NCBI GenBank assembly: GCA_028285345.1
Contig: JANQPT010000044.1
Span: forward strand, 124,001 to 188,000
DNA from: Planctomycetales bacterium
Lineage (GTDB): Bacteria; Planctomycetota; Planctomycetia; Planctomycetales; Planctomycetaceae
Length of the DNA: 64,000 nt
Direction of reading: 5' to 3'
Shown in pieces: positions 27,587 through 38,804 of this stretch. How positions within the stretch are numbered: the stretch's first letter is position 1; the number at the start of each line of letters is the position of its first letter. The notes below the pieces were generated by a model that searched no databases, was not told the origin of the DNA, and saw nothing but the letters and a program-made list of their open reading frames with translations. A program made the translations under genes and the position numbers.

Positions 27587-30500
27587 ATGTCCGACACCCA
27601 GATCGTTGTCCGCGGTGCGCGGGAGCATAATCTCCGCGACGTTCAACTGACGATTCCCCGCAATAAACTGGTGGTGATGACCGGCGTCAGCGGGTCGGGC
27701 AAGAGTTCGCTGGCGTTTGACACGCTGTACGCCGAGGGGCAGCGGCGGTATGTGGAGTCGCTTTCCAGCTACGCGCGGCAGTTTCTGGGTCAATTGCCCA
27801 AGCCGGACGTCGACTCCATCTCCGGGCTGTCGCCGTCGATCTCGATCCAGCAGAAATCGACCGGGCGCAATCCCCGCAGTACGGTGGGGACGATCACGGA
27901 GGTCTACGATTACCTGCGCGTGTTGTTCGCCCGCGTCGGGCAGGGATATTGCTACCAATGCGACCGCCCGATAACCGCGCAGACGCCCGAACAAATCACT
28001 GAGAGCATCGCGCAGGGGCAGGAGGGGAGCCGGCTGCAGATTCTGGCGCCGCTGATCCAACAGCAGAAAGGGGAATACCGCGACCTGTTCGAAGATCTGC
28101 TCAAACAGGGTTACTTGCGGGCACGGGTCAACGGCAACGTTGTCAACCTGACGGACGACCTGCAACTCGATCGTCAAATGAAGCATACGATCGAGGTCGT
28201 CGTCGATCGGATCAAATTGGGCGGCAAGCAGCGGAGCCGATTGGCCGAAGCGGTCGAAAATGCACTGCGGCTTTCCGGCGGCCGGTTGATCGCGGCGGCT
28301 GATACGACGGAGAAGGACGAGCGTCGCGGCCGCCAGTCTCGCTCCGCAGCCCAGGAAAAGCTCTACAGTTCGCATTATGCGTGCACGTCGTGCGGAATCA
28401 GCTACGAACCTCCCTCGCCGCAACTGTTCAGCTTCAACAGCCCGCTCGGCATGTGCCTCGATTGCAACGGGCTGGGGATGATGCATGACTTTGATCATCA
28501 GCGGCTGATCCCCAACGAGAAACTCTCCATCGCGCGCGGCGCGATCGAGTTGGTCGGTTCTCTGCGGAAGGTGGGCCGTTGGCGGCGGCACATTTATCGC
28601 GGCGTCGCGACCGCACTGGAGCGGGAGCATGGTTTGCCTGAAGAATCGCTGCTCAAGATGCCGTGGCGGGAGATTCCAGACGTCATTCAGCAGCAGCTTT
28701 TGTATGGGACGGGCGACCGCAACATCACGTTCGCCTGGCGGCACTCCGGCGGCGTTTGGAAGCATGGCGGGGCATGGGAGGGATTCATTCCCGAACTGCT
28801 GGAGAGCTACCGCAAAGCCAAGAATCCGATGCGGCGGCGGCAGTTGGAAAAATACATGGAGATTGTCCGCTGCCCCAGCTGCCGCGGGGCGCGGCTCAAC
28901 CGGCAAGCGTGCAGCGTCAAACTCGAAACGGCAAGCCGCGATTATCACAAGCGGCGTCTGCAGACGCGGCTTTCGTTGCCGGAGGTCTGCGGGCTGAGCA
29001 TCGGTGTTGCGGCGGAGTTTTTTGAGCAGTTGGATCTGGACGACGCGCGGCAGTACATCGCCACGGAGGTGCTGAAGGAGATTCGCGGGCGGCTCGGATT
29101 TCTGTTGGAGTGCGGGCTGGATTATCTCACTTTGGAGCGAACGGCCCCTACGCTTTCGGGCGGTGAGAGCCAGCGGATTCGGCTCGCCGGGCAAATCGGC
29201 AGCGGGCTGGTCGGTGTGCTGTATATTCTCGATGAACCGTCGATCGGACTGCACCCTCGTGACAATACGCGGTTGCTCAATAGTCTGCTGCACCTGCGCG
29301 ATCAGGGGAACACTGTCGTCGTCGTCGAGCATGACGAAGAGACGATGCGCGCCGCCGACCACATCGTCGACTTTGGGCCGGGACCAGGTGTTCGCGGCGG
29401 TGAAATTGTTGCGGAAGGGACGCTGCGGCAGATCCAATCGGCTCCTCGCAGCGTCACCGGACAATACATCGCCGGCAAGAGGCAGATCGCGATTCCGGAG
29501 CAGCGGCGCAAGCCGTCGCGCAAGTCGCTCAAGATCGTTGGCGCCGCGCACAACAATCTCAAGCGGATCGACGTTTCAATTCCGGTGGGGACGTTCGTCT
29601 GCGTGACCGGCGTTAGCGGTTCGGGCAAGAGTTCGCTCGTCAACGACATCCTCTGGCAGGCGCTCAATCGCGACATTAACAGCGGCAAGGGGAAACCGGG
29701 CGCTCACAAACGGATTAACGGGCTGCAACATCTCGACAAGGCGATCGACATCGATCAATCTCCGATCGGCCGCACGCCGCGGAGCAATCCGGCCACCTAT
29801 GTGAAGCTGTTTGACCAGATCCGCGATTTGTACACAAAGCTGCCCGAGTCGAAAGTTCGCGGCTATAAACCGGGACGGTTTAGTTTCAACGTCGCCGCCG
29901 GGCGCTGCGAGGCGTGTGAGGGTTACGGTTCCAACAAGCTGGAGATGGATTTTCTCGCCGACGTGTGGGTCACCTGCCCGCTCTGCGAGGGCCGCCGGTT
30001 CAATCGCGAGACGTTGGAGGTTCGCTACAAGGGCAAGAACATCGCCGAAGTCCTGGAGATGGACGTCCAGCAGGCGCTGGAGCACTTCAAGAACATCCCC
30101 AAGATTCTCGCGCTGCTGCAAACGCTGCACGACGTGGGACTGGACTATCTCAAACTGGGGCAGCCTTCTCCGACTCTCTCGGGCGGCGAAGCGCAGCGGA
30201 TCAAACTTGCCCGCGAACTGGGCAAGCGTTCGACCGGCAGCACGATGTATTTGCTGGACGAGCCGACGACCGGTTTGCACTTTGCTGACGTGGAAAAGCT
30301 GCTGGAGGTGCTGCACGGGTTCGTTGACGCGGGAAATACGGTGCTGGTTGTTGAACACAACCTCGATGTGATCAAGACGGCGGATTGGGTGATCGACCTG
30401 GGGCCGGAAGGGGGTGAGGGAGGCGGAACCATCGTCGCGGAAGGGCCGCCGGAATTGATCGCCGATAGGGTTGACTCACACACCGGGGCGGCGCTGCGGG

Positions 30501-33500
30501 AGATCTTGCGTCCCAACGCAAAACCAAAACGGCGCCGCACTCCGCAGGCGGGTAAAAATGGCCGGGCGAACGGCAAGTCTTCGCGCGAGATCGTCGTCAG
30601 CGGCGCGGCTCAGCACAATTTGCGCTCCGTCGATTTGAAAGTTCCCCGCAACCGCATGAGCGTGTTTTGCGGGCCGAGCGGCAGCGGCAAGACTTCGCTG
30701 GCGATGGATACGCTCTACGCCGAAGGCCAGCGGCGATATGTCGAATCGCTGTCGGCGTATGCCCGCCAGTTTTTGGGGCAGATGCCCAAACCGCGGATTG
30801 AGCACCTGAGCGGCCTGCCGCCGGCGATTGCGATTGAACAGCGTACGACGGGACACACGCCTCGCTCGACCGTGGGAACCGTGACGGAGATTTACGACTA
30901 CCTGCGGATTCTTTACGCGCGATTGGGGCAGCCGTACTGTCCCGACTGCGAAATCCCCGTTGCGACTCAGACGACCGACGAGGTGATTGAGAAGATTCTC
31001 GGCAGCGGCGAATCTCGCAAGATTCTGATTCTCGCACCGCAAGAGACGCGCGTCGGCGAGTCTTACGAAAAGCTGTGGGAGCGGCTGCAGGGGCAAGGTT
31101 TTCTGCGAGTGCGAGTGGATGGTGAGACGCATCGATTGGAAGAGATGCCTGAGCTGGACCGCCGCCGCAAACTGCAGGTGGAAATCGTCGTCGACCGGGC
31201 CACCGCCAATCGACGCGCGCGATCTCGGATTGCCGACTCAGTGGAAGCGGCGCTTGAACTGGGCCACGGCACGATGCGCGTCGCATATTGTGACGAGAAC
31301 AAGCCAGAACGCGACTGGCGGGTCGATCCGTTCAGCCTGCATGCGGCTTGTGAGAGCTGCGGAGCGAGTTTTGAACGACTCACGCCGCACAGTTTTTCGT
31401 TCAACAGCTCGCTCGGTTGGTGCGACGCCTGCGAGGGATTAGGCACGCAACAGGGAACCAACCTCGCCGCACTGATCGCCGATCCGAAACGGAGCATCGC
31501 CGACGGCGCAATTGCCGCGTGGCCGAAAGTCAAACGCAACGGCGCGTTTCGTAGGATTCTCGATGCGCTGGTCAAGGAGTTTGGCTTGCCGTTGGACGTG
31601 CCCTTCCAGGAACTCGCCCCGCAGCATCAACGGTTGATTCTTTACGGCAGCGGCGACCGGTGGTTGGAGCTCAAGTCGCCCGGCGGAGTTCGCGTGCAAT
31701 ACAAGGGCCTGTACCCCGCCGTCGAAGAGGCGACGCGGGTTTCGTTTCTCTACCGCCAAAAACTGCGGGACATGGGGGGCGAAACACATTGCTCGGTCTG
31801 CCACGGCAGCCGACTGCAGCATGACGCCGCGGCGGTTCGGTTGCGGGACAAGACGCTGCAACAAGTTTGCGACATGCCGCTGCAGGACTGTCTGCGGTTT
31901 TTCGAATCGCTGAAGCTTAAGCGGGCGGAGAAACAGGTCGCCGGCGATCTGCTGGCGGAGGTTCGCTCACGGCTGTCGTTCTTGGTCGACGTGGGGCTGC
32001 ACTATGTTTCCTTGGGACGTCCGATGCCGACGCTCTCCGGCGGAGAAACACAGCGGATCCGACTGGCGGGACAAGTCGGCCGCGCGCTGACCGGCGTGTT
32101 GTATGTGCTTGACGAACCGACGATCGGCCTGCATGCTCGCGATAACTCGAAGCTGCTGGGCGCACTCAAGAAGCTGCGCGACTTGAACAATACGTTGATT
32201 CTCGTCGAGCATGATCGCGAAGTGATTACTGCGGCGGACCGGCTGTATGACTTTGGGCCGGGAGCGGGGCGGTTAGGCGGCGACGTTGTGGGGCAGGGGA
32301 CGCCGAAACAGCTTGCCGGACGCAAGGCGTCGTTAACGGGACAATATTTGGCGGGTCGGGAAGAGATTCCGATTCCCAGAACTCGCCGGATGCCGGACAG
32401 CAATCAGAAGTCCGCGCCGCCGGGCGGCGGTTGGTTGGAGATCCGGGGCGCGCGGCACCACAATCTGCGCGACGTTGATCTGCGATTGCCGTTGGGAACG
32501 CTGACGTGCGTGACCGGCGTTTCCGGGTCGGGCAAGAGTTCGCTGATCGAAGACACGTTGGCGGTCGCCCTGTCGCGAATTCTGCATCACGGCGGCGGCA
32601 TTGCAGGCGCGCACGATGAAATCGCCGGCATCGACATGATCAACAAAGTGATCACCGTCGACCAGCAGCCGCTGGGCAGCACGCCGAAATCGAATCCCGC
32701 GACTTATACCGGCGTGTTTGACCACATTCGCGAGTTGTTCAGCCGATTGCCCGATGCCAAAGTGCGGGGCTACCGTCCGGGGCGGTTCAGTTTCAACAAG
32801 GCAGGCGGCCGCTGCGAGGCGTGCGAGGGGAACGGCGAAATCTGCATCGAAATGCACTTTCTGCCCGACGTGTGGGTTCGCTGTGATGATTGTGCGGGAC
32901 GCCGTTTTAACGAAGAGACGCTGGCGGTCAGGTATCGCGGCAAATCGATCGCCGACGTGCTGGAGATGCCAATCGACGATGCCGCGAAACTTTTTGAAAA
33001 CATCCCCAAGATTCGCCGCTATTTGGCGACGTTGTCGGCGATTGGGCTGGGTTATCTGACGTTGGGGCAGTCTGCACCGACGCTGTCAGGCGGCGAAGCG
33101 CAGCGCGTGAAATTGGCGGCTGAATTGGCGCGGCCGCAGACCGGCAAGACGCTGTACATTTTAGACGAGCCGACGACCGGTCTGCATTTCGATGACATTC
33201 GCAAGTTGCTCCGCGTGTTGGATAGTCTGGTGGAGGCGGGTAATACGGTGGTGGTGATTGAGCATAATCTCGACGTGATCAAGACCGCTGATTGGATTGT
33301 TGATCTTGGACCGGAAGCAGGCGCCGATGGCGGGCGAATTGTTGCCGAAGGGACGCCCGAAGCAATTGTCAAATATGCGAAGTCCAAAGCAGGTGCGGCG
33401 GGGCGCCTGCGTTCGTTTACCGGCGAATTGCTCGCACCTGTCTTGGCGGATGGCCGTCGCAGCGAACGTGAGGTGTTTGACGCCCGTGAAGCGGCCCGCA

Positions 33501-34474
33501 AGCAATCCGGCGATCTCGACATCGGCGAAGTCGGGCGCGGGGCGGAAATGCCCTGGAAGAAAAACGGACGGCAATGGCACACACAAGACCGGATCAGCCA
33601 CACCGGCGCACCTTGCCGCTGGGACGGTGCGGCATTGGAGTTTGTCATCGACGCGCTGGAGGGCCGCGAGGGCCTCAAGCCGGTGAATTGGAACTCGCGG
33701 GGCACTGTCGAAATCGCGGGGCCGAAGAACGGACATGGCTGGTTTCTGCACGCGCTGACCGGCGACGAATGGCTGCTGACGCTCACGTTTCGCGTCAAGA
33801 AAAGCACGTTTGATCAGGACAAGCTGCGACGGAGTTTGGGCCTTAAGTCGCTGGACGATCTCGACGAACTGCCCGTCTACGGACGGTCGGAACGAGTGCG
33901 TGTCAAGAATCTCAAGGGGCCGTGGCAGGAGGTCAAGGTCACGGTGCATTGGCTGCGTGAGATCGACACGCCTGAGTTTCACGAATTCCTGGATCAGGCG
34001 TCCGCGTCCTATGCGGCCAAGGTGACCGCCGCGCAGACGAACGTGGACGAGCTCACGCCGTGGAAAGTGCTCGGCAGAAAGTGGCATCTCTCCCGCAAGG
34101 GGTTCCCCAGCGGCAAACGCGTCAAATGGGATGCCCGCGTATTAGACGAGTTGACGGAATTGCTGGAATCCGCGCTGCCCGAATCCGAGATTGACTGGGG
34201 GAACAAGCAAGTCGTGAACTTCACGCCGGCCGGCAGCGAATCGGTTTCGGTCACAGTGCACACGAAGCGCCGCGGCGGGATTGATCTGTCGTTGTACGCG
34301 ATGCGTGGGAAATTCGCGTTAGGCAAAATCGCCGACTTAGGCCGCGAGCGGGCGATCGCGCCGTCCCGCAACGGAAAGGAGCTCATCAAAATTCGCTTCG
34401 ATAAGCCAGAGCAAGTTTCGGCCCCGTCGCTCAAAGAATTTCTGGACGACTTTGCCGCTCAGTTGTCAAAATAG
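27587..34474 (+). CDS. uvrA: Fused double UvrA (excinuclease ABC subunit A) with duplicated C-terminal domain
   Basis: A single 2295-residue ORF containing two complete UvrA units. Unit 1 (about 1-985): Walker [10 protein letters not shown] at 33-41 and about 675; UvrB-binding-like region; zinc module CTSC...CLDC; signature LSGGES near 522; zinc finger CEAC...CPLC near 774; LSGGEA near 862. Unit 2 (about 1000-1965): Walker [10 protein letters not shown] near 1029 and GVSGSGKSS near 1644; LSGGET near 1481 and LSGGEA near 1830; zinc finger CEAC...CDDC near 1743. UvrA normally acts as a homodimer with UvrB in nucleotide excision repair, so this may be a covalently linked dimer. Residues about 1985-2295 are an extra region of two similar domains (starting [10 protein letters not shown] and [10 protein letters not shown]), not part of canonical UvrA. 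No stop or frameshift interrupts it. No clear Shine-Dalgarno precedes the ATG. Confidence 0.95.
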   Translation: MSDTQIVVRGAREHNLRDVQLTIPRNKLVVMTGVSGSGKSSLAFDTLYAEGQRRYVESLSSYARQFLGQLPKPDVDSISGLSPSISIQQKSTGRNPRSTVGTITEVYDYLRVLFARVGQGYCYQCDRPITAQTPEQITESIAQGQEGSRLQILAPLIQQQKGEYRDLFEDLLKQGYLRARVNGNVVNLTDDLQLDRQMKHTIEVVVDRIKLGGKQRSRLAEAVENALRLSGGRLIAAADTTEKDERRGRQSRSAAQEKLYSSHYACTSCGISYEPPSPQLFSFNSPLGMCLDCNGLGMMHDFDHQRLIPNEKLSIARGAIELVGSLRKVGRWRRHIYRGVATALEREHGLPEESLLKMPWREIPDVIQQQLLYGTGDRNITFAWRHSGGVWKHGGAWEGFIPELLESYRKAKNPMRRRQLEKYMEIVRCPSCRGARLNRQACSVKLETASRDYHKRRLQTRLSLPEVCGLSIGVAAEFFEQLDLDDARQYIATEVLKEIRGRLGFLLECGLDYLTLERTAPTLSGGESQRIRLAGQIGSGLVGVLYILDEPSIGLHPRDNTRLLNSLLHLRDQGNTVVVVEHDEETMRAADHIVDFGPGPGVRGGEIVAEGTLRQIQSAPRSVTGQYIAGKRQIAIPEQRRKPSRKSLKIVGAAHNNLKRIDVSIPVGTFVCVTGVSGSGKSSLVNDILWQALNRDINSGKGKPGAHKRINGLQHLDKAIDIDQSPIGRTPRSNPATYVKLFDQIRDLYTKLPESKVRGYKPGRFSFNVAAGRCEACEGYGSNKLEMDFLADVWVTCPLCEGRRFNRETLEVRYKGKNIAEVLEMDVQQALEHFKNIPKILALLQTLHDVGLDYLKLGQPSPTLSGGEAQRIKLARELGKRSTGSTMYLLDEPTTGLHFADVEKLLEVLHGFVDAGNTVLVVEHNLDVIKTADWVIDLGPEGGEGGGTIVAEGPPELIADRVDSHTGAALREILRPNAKPKRRRTPQAGKNGRANGKSSREIVVSGAAQHNLRSVDLKVPRNRMSVFCGPSGSGKTSLAMDTLYAEGQRRYVESLSAYARQFLGQMPKPRIEHLSGLPPAIAIEQRTTGHTPRSTVGTVTEIYDYLRILYARLGQPYCPDCEIPVATQTTDEVIEKILGSGESRKILILAPQETRVGESYEKLWERLQGQGFLRVRVDGETHRLEEMPELDRRRKLQVEIVVDRATANRRARSRIADSVEAALELGHGTMRVAYCDENKPERDWRVDPFSLHAACESCGASFERLTPHSFSFNSSLGWCDACEGLGTQQGTNLAALIADPKRSIADGAIAAWPKVKRNGAFRRILDALVKEFGLPLDVPFQELAPQHQRLILYGSGDRWLELKSPGGVRVQYKGLYPAVEEATRVSFLYRQKLRDMGGETHCSVCHGSRLQHDAAAVRLRDKTLQQVCDMPLQDCLRFFESLKLKRAEKQVAGDLLAEVRSRLSFLVDVGLHYVSLGRPMPTLSGGETQRIRLAGQVGRALTGVLYVLDEPTIGLHARDNSKLLGALKKLRDLNNTLILVEHDREVITAADRLYDFGPGAGRLGGDVVGQGTPKQLAGRKASLTGQYLAGREEIPIPRTRRMPDSNQKSAPPGGGWLEIRGARHHNLRDVDLRLPLGTLTCVTGVSGSGKSSLIEDTLAVALSRILHHGGGIAGAHDEIAGIDMINKVITVDQQPLGSTPKSNPATYTGVFDHIRELFSRLPDAKVRGYRPGRFSFNKAGGRCEACEGNGEICIEMHFLPDVWVRCDDCAGRRFNEETLAVRYRGKSIADVLEMPIDDAAKLFENIPKIRRYLATLSAIGLGYLTLGQSAPTLSGGEAQRVKLAAELARPQTGKTLYILDEPTTGLHFDDIRKLLRVLDSLVEAGNTVVVIEHNLDVIKTADWIVDLGPEAGADGGRIVAEGTPEAIVKYAKSKAGAAGRLRSFTGELLAPVLADGRRSEREVFDAREAARKQSGDLDIGEVGRGAEMPWKKNGRQWHTQDRISHTGAPCRWDGAALEFVIDALEGREGLKPVNWNSRGTVEIAGPKNGHGWFLHALTGDEWLLTLTFRVKKSTFDQDKLRRSLGLKSLDDLDELPVYGRSERVRVKNLKGPWQEVKVTVHWLREIDTPEFHEFLDQASASYAAKVTAAQTNVDELTPWKVLGRKWHLSRKGFPSGKRVKWDARVLDELTELLESALPESEIDWGNKQVVNFTPAGSESVSVTVHTKRRGGIDLSLYAMRGKFALGKIADLGRERAIAPSRNGKELIKIRFDKPEQVSAPSLKEFLDDFAAQLSK

Positions 34475-34485
34475 AAAACCAAACC

Positions 34486-34500
34486 GACGGCTTCGCCGTC
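34486..34500. repeat. Short palindrome after the uvrA fusion gene
   Basis: GACGGC-TTC-GCCGTC, a 6-bp stem with 3-nt loop 12 bp after the stop codon. No T tract, so a Rho-independent terminator is doubtful. Confidence 0.45.
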
Positions 34501-34534
34501 GTGAACGACATTCAACGATCGGTCAAGCCAACCA

Positions 34535-35959
34535 ATGTCTTCATCACTCGCAAATCAATCAATTATAGCCGTCGCACTCTTTGTGTCGCTGCTGGGCCTT
34601 GTAACGTCTGCCGCGGCGGAGCCGTCAAAACCCAATGTGATCGTCATCCTGTGCGACAATCTCGGCTACGGCGACATCGGCTGTTTCGGCTCCACTAAAC
34701 ACCGCACGCCGCAGATCGATCAAATGGCCGCCGAAGGATTGAAGCTGACCGACTTCTATGTCTCCAGTGGCGTCTGCACGCCGTCGCGAGCGAGTCTGAT
34801 GACCGGTTGTTATCCCAGGCGGGTTAACATGCACGTCAGCGCGCGGGGCGGCGCGGTGCTCCGCCCGGTGGGGCGGCGGGGGCTGCATCCCGATGAAGTC
34901 ACGATCGCCGAAGTGCTCAAGTCTCAAGGTTACGCGACTGCCTGCATCGGCAAATGGCATCTGGGGGATCAGCCGCAGTTTCTGCCGACGCGGCAGGGGT
35001 TCGACACGTATTTCGGGATCCCGTACAGCGACGACATGACGCCGCGCCCTAGCCAGAATTGGCCGCCGCTGCCGCTGATGAAAGACGAGAGGGTCGTCGA
35101 GGCGCCCGCGGACCGCAACACCTTGACGCGTCGCTATACCGAGGCGTCGATTGAGTTCATCCGCCAAAACCGCGATCGGCCGTTCTTTCTGTATCTCCCG
35201 CACGCGATGCCGGGCAGTACACAGCATCCATTTGCCAGCAAGCGGTTTCGCGGCAAGTCGGCGAACGGTCCCTGGGGCGATTCGGTCGAGGAGATCGATT
35301 GGTCGACTGGCGAAATCCTTAAGGCGCTTAAAGAACTCGAACTCGACAGCAAGACATTAGTCCTTTGGACGTCCGACAACGGCGCGCCGCGGCGCAATCC
35401 GCCGCAAGGAATTAACACGCCGCTGGGCGGTTGGGGATACACCACGCGCGAAGGGGGCATGCGTGTGCCTTGTGTCGTGCGGTGGCCGGGTAAAATTCCC
35501 GCCGGCAGCGTCAGTCATGAGCTCTGCACGACGATGGATCTGCTGCCGACGTTCGCTGCGCTGGCGCGTACGACCGTACCACAAGAGCGGATCATCGACG
35601 GCAAAGACATCTGGCCTCTGCTCAGTGGTGAAGCGGGAGCTACGTCGCCGCACGAAGCGTTTTACTATTATCAGCGCGGCCAATTGCAAGCAGTGCGCAG
35701 CGGAAAGTGGAAGCTGCAACTGCCGAGGCCCGCGAAAGGCAAGAGGAATCCCGCGCAAGAGTTAGCGCTGTTCGACGTACGGGCCGATGCCGCCGAGTCG
35801 GTCAATCTGGCGAAGTCGCACCCGGAAATCGCTCGAAAACTGCAGGGTCTCGCGGAGCAGGCGCGCGTCGATCTGGGCGACGACGACCGGCCGGGGCGAA
35901 ATCAGCGGCCAGCGGGGCATGAACCGAACCCGCAGCCGCGCGTGTTAATATCTCGTTAA
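34535..35959 (+). CDS. Secreted sulfatase, formylglycine-dependent
   Basis: A 474-residue family S1 arylsulfatase. Signal peptide at the N-terminus (LANQSIIAVALFVSLLGL, Ala-rich cleavage region). Metal site start KPNVIVILCDNLGYGDIG; the sulfatase motif CTPSRAS with Cys81, which a formylglycine-generating enzyme must convert; GYATACIGKWHLG; TLVLWTSDNGA late metal ligands. It likely removes sulfate from an algal or mucin-type polysaccharide, as commonly proposed for the many planctomycete sulfatases; the substrate is not evident. No second sulfatase or glycosidase is adjacent. Confidence 0.93.
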   Translation: MSSSLANQSIIAVALFVSLLGLVTSAAAEPSKPNVIVILCDNLGYGDIGCFGSTKHRTPQIDQMAAEGLKLTDFYVSSGVCTPSRASLMTGCYPRRVNMHVSARGGAVLRPVGRRGLHPDEVTIAEVLKSQGYATACIGKWHLGDQPQFLPTRQGFDTYFGIPYSDDMTPRPSQNWPPLPLMKDERVVEAPADRNTLTRRYTEASIEFIRQNRDRPFFLYLPHAMPGSTQHPFASKRFRGKSANGPWGDSVEEIDWSTGEILKALKELELDSKTLVLWTSDNGAPRRNPPQGINTPLGGWGYTTREGGMRVPCVVRWPGKIPAGSVSHELCTTMDLLPTFAALARTTVPQERIIDGKDIWPLLSGEAGATSPHEAFYYYQRGQLQAVRSGKWKLQLPRPAKGKRNPAQELALFDVRADAAESVNLAKSHPEIARKLQGLAEQARVDLGDDDRPGRNQRPAGHEPNPQPRVLISR

Positions 35960-36104
35960 ACTCACCCAGTGGGTCGACGCAGGTCTCAGTCACTGCGGAA
36001 CGAATCAATTGAATTGCGCATCGCGATTGATTAAGGTGAAACAAGCGAAGTAGCACACGCGTTCCACGCCCAAGATTCCATCGACCACCAGTCAAGGCTT
36101 CCCC

Positions 36105-37742
36105 ATGCGTCGTCAATTGCCGGCGAATGCCCCCGCGCGGAGTGGGGCGGTTAACAGCTTATATGTGTTGATTGCGGCAGCGATCGTGATTCTCGTCGTG
36201 TTGGGCGTGGTGCTCTGGGACATGGGGCGTGAAACGTCCGGGCACGGTGACGAGATTTTCGTGTTCTGTGCGGCGGGCATGCGCGCACCGATTGAAAGGA
36301 TTGTCGACGACTACAACCGCGAGTTTGGAGTCACGGTTCGCATCAATTACGACGGCTCGAACACGCTGCTCAGTTCGATTGCGACGCATGACAAGGGCGA
36401 CCTGTATTTGGCGGCGGATGATTTTTACATCTCGCTCGCGCAAGAGCGGGGGTTAGTGCAGGAGATGTTGCCGCTGGCGCGTATGCGGCCGGTGATCGCG
36501 GTCCGCGAGGGAAATCCGAAGAACATTCAATCGCTCGACGATCTGTTCCGCGACGACGTTAAAACGGCGGTGGGCAATCCTGAACAAGCCGCCATCGGTA
36601 AGAAGACCAAGCAATTGCTGACAGCCTCCGGGCATTGGGAGCGATTGGAACGGCAAGTCACGGACAACGGCGTCTTCGAACCGACCGTGCCGGCGGTGGC
36701 CAATGCGGTAAAAGTCGGCGCCATCGACGCGGGGATCATCTGGGATACCACTGCAAAGGTCGTCTCGGGCTTGGAGCCGGTCCACGTTCCGGAGTTAGAT
36801 AAAGGAGTCTCTGACGTCACACTCGGTGTCTTGACGAGCACGGAGCAGCCGACGGCGGCATTGCACTTGGCACGCTACATCGCCGCCCGGGATAAGGGAT
36901 TGGTCACATTTGGGGATCTCGGCTGGGAACCGGTTGATGGAGATCGCTGGTCGGATGTTCCCCAGATGACGTTCTACTGCGGCTCGGTGAATCGACGCGC
37001 CGTCGAATCGGTCGTCGCGGAGTTTGAACAACGGGAGGGCGTCCGTATTAACACCGTCTACAATGGTTGCGGGATTCTGACCGGCCAGATGCGGACGATC
37101 TTGGACAAAGACCAGGGCAAAGGTTTCCCCGATACGTATCTGGCCTGCGACGTATATTATCTGGAGACCGTCAAGGAATTATTTCAGGACGCCGTACAGA
37201 TTTCTGATACGGAAGTGGTGATCGTCGTTGCCAAAGGGAATCCGAAGAACATTCAAAGTCTAGAGGACTTGGCAAAGCCCGGAATGCGGGTCTCCGTCGG
37301 CCAGCCGAAGCAATGTACGATCGGCGTGCTGACTAAGCAGTTGTTGGAGTCGGAAGGGCTGCTCGATCAGGTGATGGAGAATGTTGTCACGCAGACACAG
37401 ACGTCGGCACTATTGGTGCCGACCGTCACGACCAATTCTGTCGACGCCACTTTGGCGTATGCGACCGACACTCTCGCGGAGAGTGACAAGATCGACGTGA
37501 TCCGTATCGATTCCAGCGCGGGAACAGCGGTGCAGCCTTTCAGCATTGCCCGTTCCAGCGATCAGAAGTATCTGGCGCGGCGATTCTACAAGGCCATTGC
37601 AGGGGCTAAGGAGAACTTTGAGTCCGCCGGGTTTCATTGGCGGCTGAACGGTTCCGACAACACTAGTCAGCCCCAGTCTCTGGGAAAAACGACGGATTCG
37701 GAATCCCGTGATCCTTCTTCGAAGAGACTGATTCATCAATGA
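36105..37742 (+). CDS. Tandem ModA-type molybdate/tungstate-binding protein, membrane-anchored
   Basis: A 545-residue protein with one N-terminal transmembrane helix (residues about 18-40, VLIAAAIVILVVLGVVL) and no lipobox, followed by two consecutive ModA-like extracytoplasmic binding domains: about 48-280 (starting EIFVFCAAGMRAPIE) and about 286-525 (starting QMTFYCGSVNRRAVE). Each half carries the shared segment GNPKNIQSL(D/E)DL. The usual bacterial ModA has one domain and is free or lipid-anchored. The stop overlaps the start of the permease gene (ATGA at 37739), so this is the binding component of the same transporter. Molybdate versus tungstate cannot be decided; the MoaD-like gene downstream favours molybdate. 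Confidence 0.85.
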   Translation: MRRQLPANAPARSGAVNSLYVLIAAAIVILVVLGVVLWDMGRETSGHGDEIFVFCAAGMRAPIERIVDDYNREFGVTVRINYDGSNTLLSSIATHDKGDLYLAADDFYISLAQERGLVQEMLPLARMRPVIAVREGNPKNIQSLDDLFRDDVKTAVGNPEQAAIGKKTKQLLTASGHWERLERQVTDNGVFEPTVPAVANAVKVGAIDAGIIWDTTAKVVSGLEPVHVPELDKGVSDVTLGVLTSTEQPTAALHLARYIAARDKGLVTFGDLGWEPVDGDRWSDVPQMTFYCGSVNRRAVESVVAEFEQREGVRINTVYNGCGILTGQMRTILDKDQGKGFPDTYLACDVYYLETVKELFQDAVQISDTEVVIVVAKGNPKNIQSLEDLAKPGMRVSVGQPKQCTIGVLTKQLLESEGLLDQVMENVVTQTQTSALLVPTVTTNSVDATLAYATDTLAESDKIDVIRIDSSAGTAVQPFSIARSSDQKYLARRFYKAIAGAKENFESAGFHWRLNGSDNTSQPQSLGKTTDSESRDPSSKRLIHQ

Positions 37743-38644
37743 GTTCCGCGTCGCAGCCAGCAGATGTCCCAACGCACCCGGTTGACGATCATCGCGTCGG
37801 AACCGACGTCCCGTTTTTCGTCGGTATGGCGGTGATCGGCGGCGTGTATATCGTCCTGCTGGTGGGATTGTTGGTGGCGGATGTCAGTTACATGCTGATC
37901 TCTGATTCGGCGGACACCGTCGAGTTATCGCCCGGCTGGGAGCCGTTGAGGCCGGTCCTACGTCCGATATTGCCGATTGTGGGCGTGTTGCGGCAGCCGC
38001 CCATTCAGTATTCGATTAAATTAACGTTGGTATCCTGTCTGGTGACCGCGGTGCTGTCGTTGATCGTTGCCGTGCCGATCGGCTATTTGCTGTCGCGGTA
38101 CGAGTTTCCCGGCCGCAATGTATTGGATGCCATACTCGACATCCCGATCGTCCTGCCGCCGCTCGTGGTGGGTCTGAGTTTGTTGATCTTGTTTCAGTTT
38201 TTGCCGTTTAGCCTCGTTGCCGAATGGGTGGTCTTCGAGATCCCGGCGGTGATTCTGGCTCAGTTTATGGTGGCTGCGGCATTCGCCGTACGCACGATGC
38301 GGGCGACTTTCGATCAAATTGACACGCGGCTGGAAAATATCGCGCTGACTCTCGGTTGCACGCGGGCGCAGGCGTTCGGTCTGGTCGTGCTACCGCAAGC
38401 CCGGCAGGGGATGCTCACCGCGGGGACGCTGGCATGGGCTCGCGCTATGGGTGAGTTCGGCCCGCTGCTGATTTTCGCGGGCGCGACGCGCAACAAAACA
38501 GAAGTCCTCTCGACGACCGTGTTTTTTGAATTCAGCATCGCCAATCTGGAGGCCGCGGTCGCGGTCTCGCTGATCATGGTCTTCGCCGCCGTGATTGTGC
38601 TGATCATCGCCCGCGTGTGGGGATCGCACAATATTTCCATCTAA
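37739..38644 (+). CDS. modB: Molybdate/tungstate ABC transporter permease
   Basis: A 301-residue integral membrane protein with an N-terminal extra helix (GMAVIGGVYIVLLVGLLVA) and a five- to six-helix ABC permease domain. The cytoplasmic EAA-like loop reads IALTLGCTRAQAFGLVVLPQARQGMLTAGTLAW in two parts, with RAMGEFGPLLIFAG typical of ModB/WtpB/CysT-type permeases. Translationally coupled to the tandem binding protein (4-bp overlap). The N-terminal extension of about 90 residues is longer than in ordinary ModB. Confidence 0.9.
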   Translation: MSSASQPADVPTHPVDDHRVGTDVPFFVGMAVIGGVYIVLLVGLLVADVSYMLISDSADTVELSPGWEPLRPVLRPILPIVGVLRQPPIQYSIKLTLVSCLVTAVLSLIVAVPIGYLLSRYEFPGRNVLDAILDIPIVLPPLVVGLSLLILFQFLPFSLVAEWVVFEIPAVILAQFMVAAAFAVRTMRATFDQIDTRLENIALTLGCTRAQAFGLVVLPQARQGMLTAGTLAWARAMGEFGPLLIFAGATRNKTEVLSTTVFFEFSIANLEAAVAVSLIMVFAAVIVLIIARVWGSHNISI

Positions 38645-38804
38645 GTGGAATGCTTTGGCGTAACCTAATTAGGGCGGGTTTGCGTCCGCATTCAGATTCG
38701 GAGATGATACAACAGAAGCTCGTCTTCGGCGGCGATGATGGTTCATCAATACCGTTCGAGGCGCAAATGTTTTGGCGGCAAATCGTATAGAGTATTAAGC
38801 AGAC

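Noticed and set aside
27506..29551. 681-codon ORF antisense to uvrA
   Set aside because: Lies entirely within the strongly conserved UvrA coding frame; a GC-rich shadow frame with no motif.
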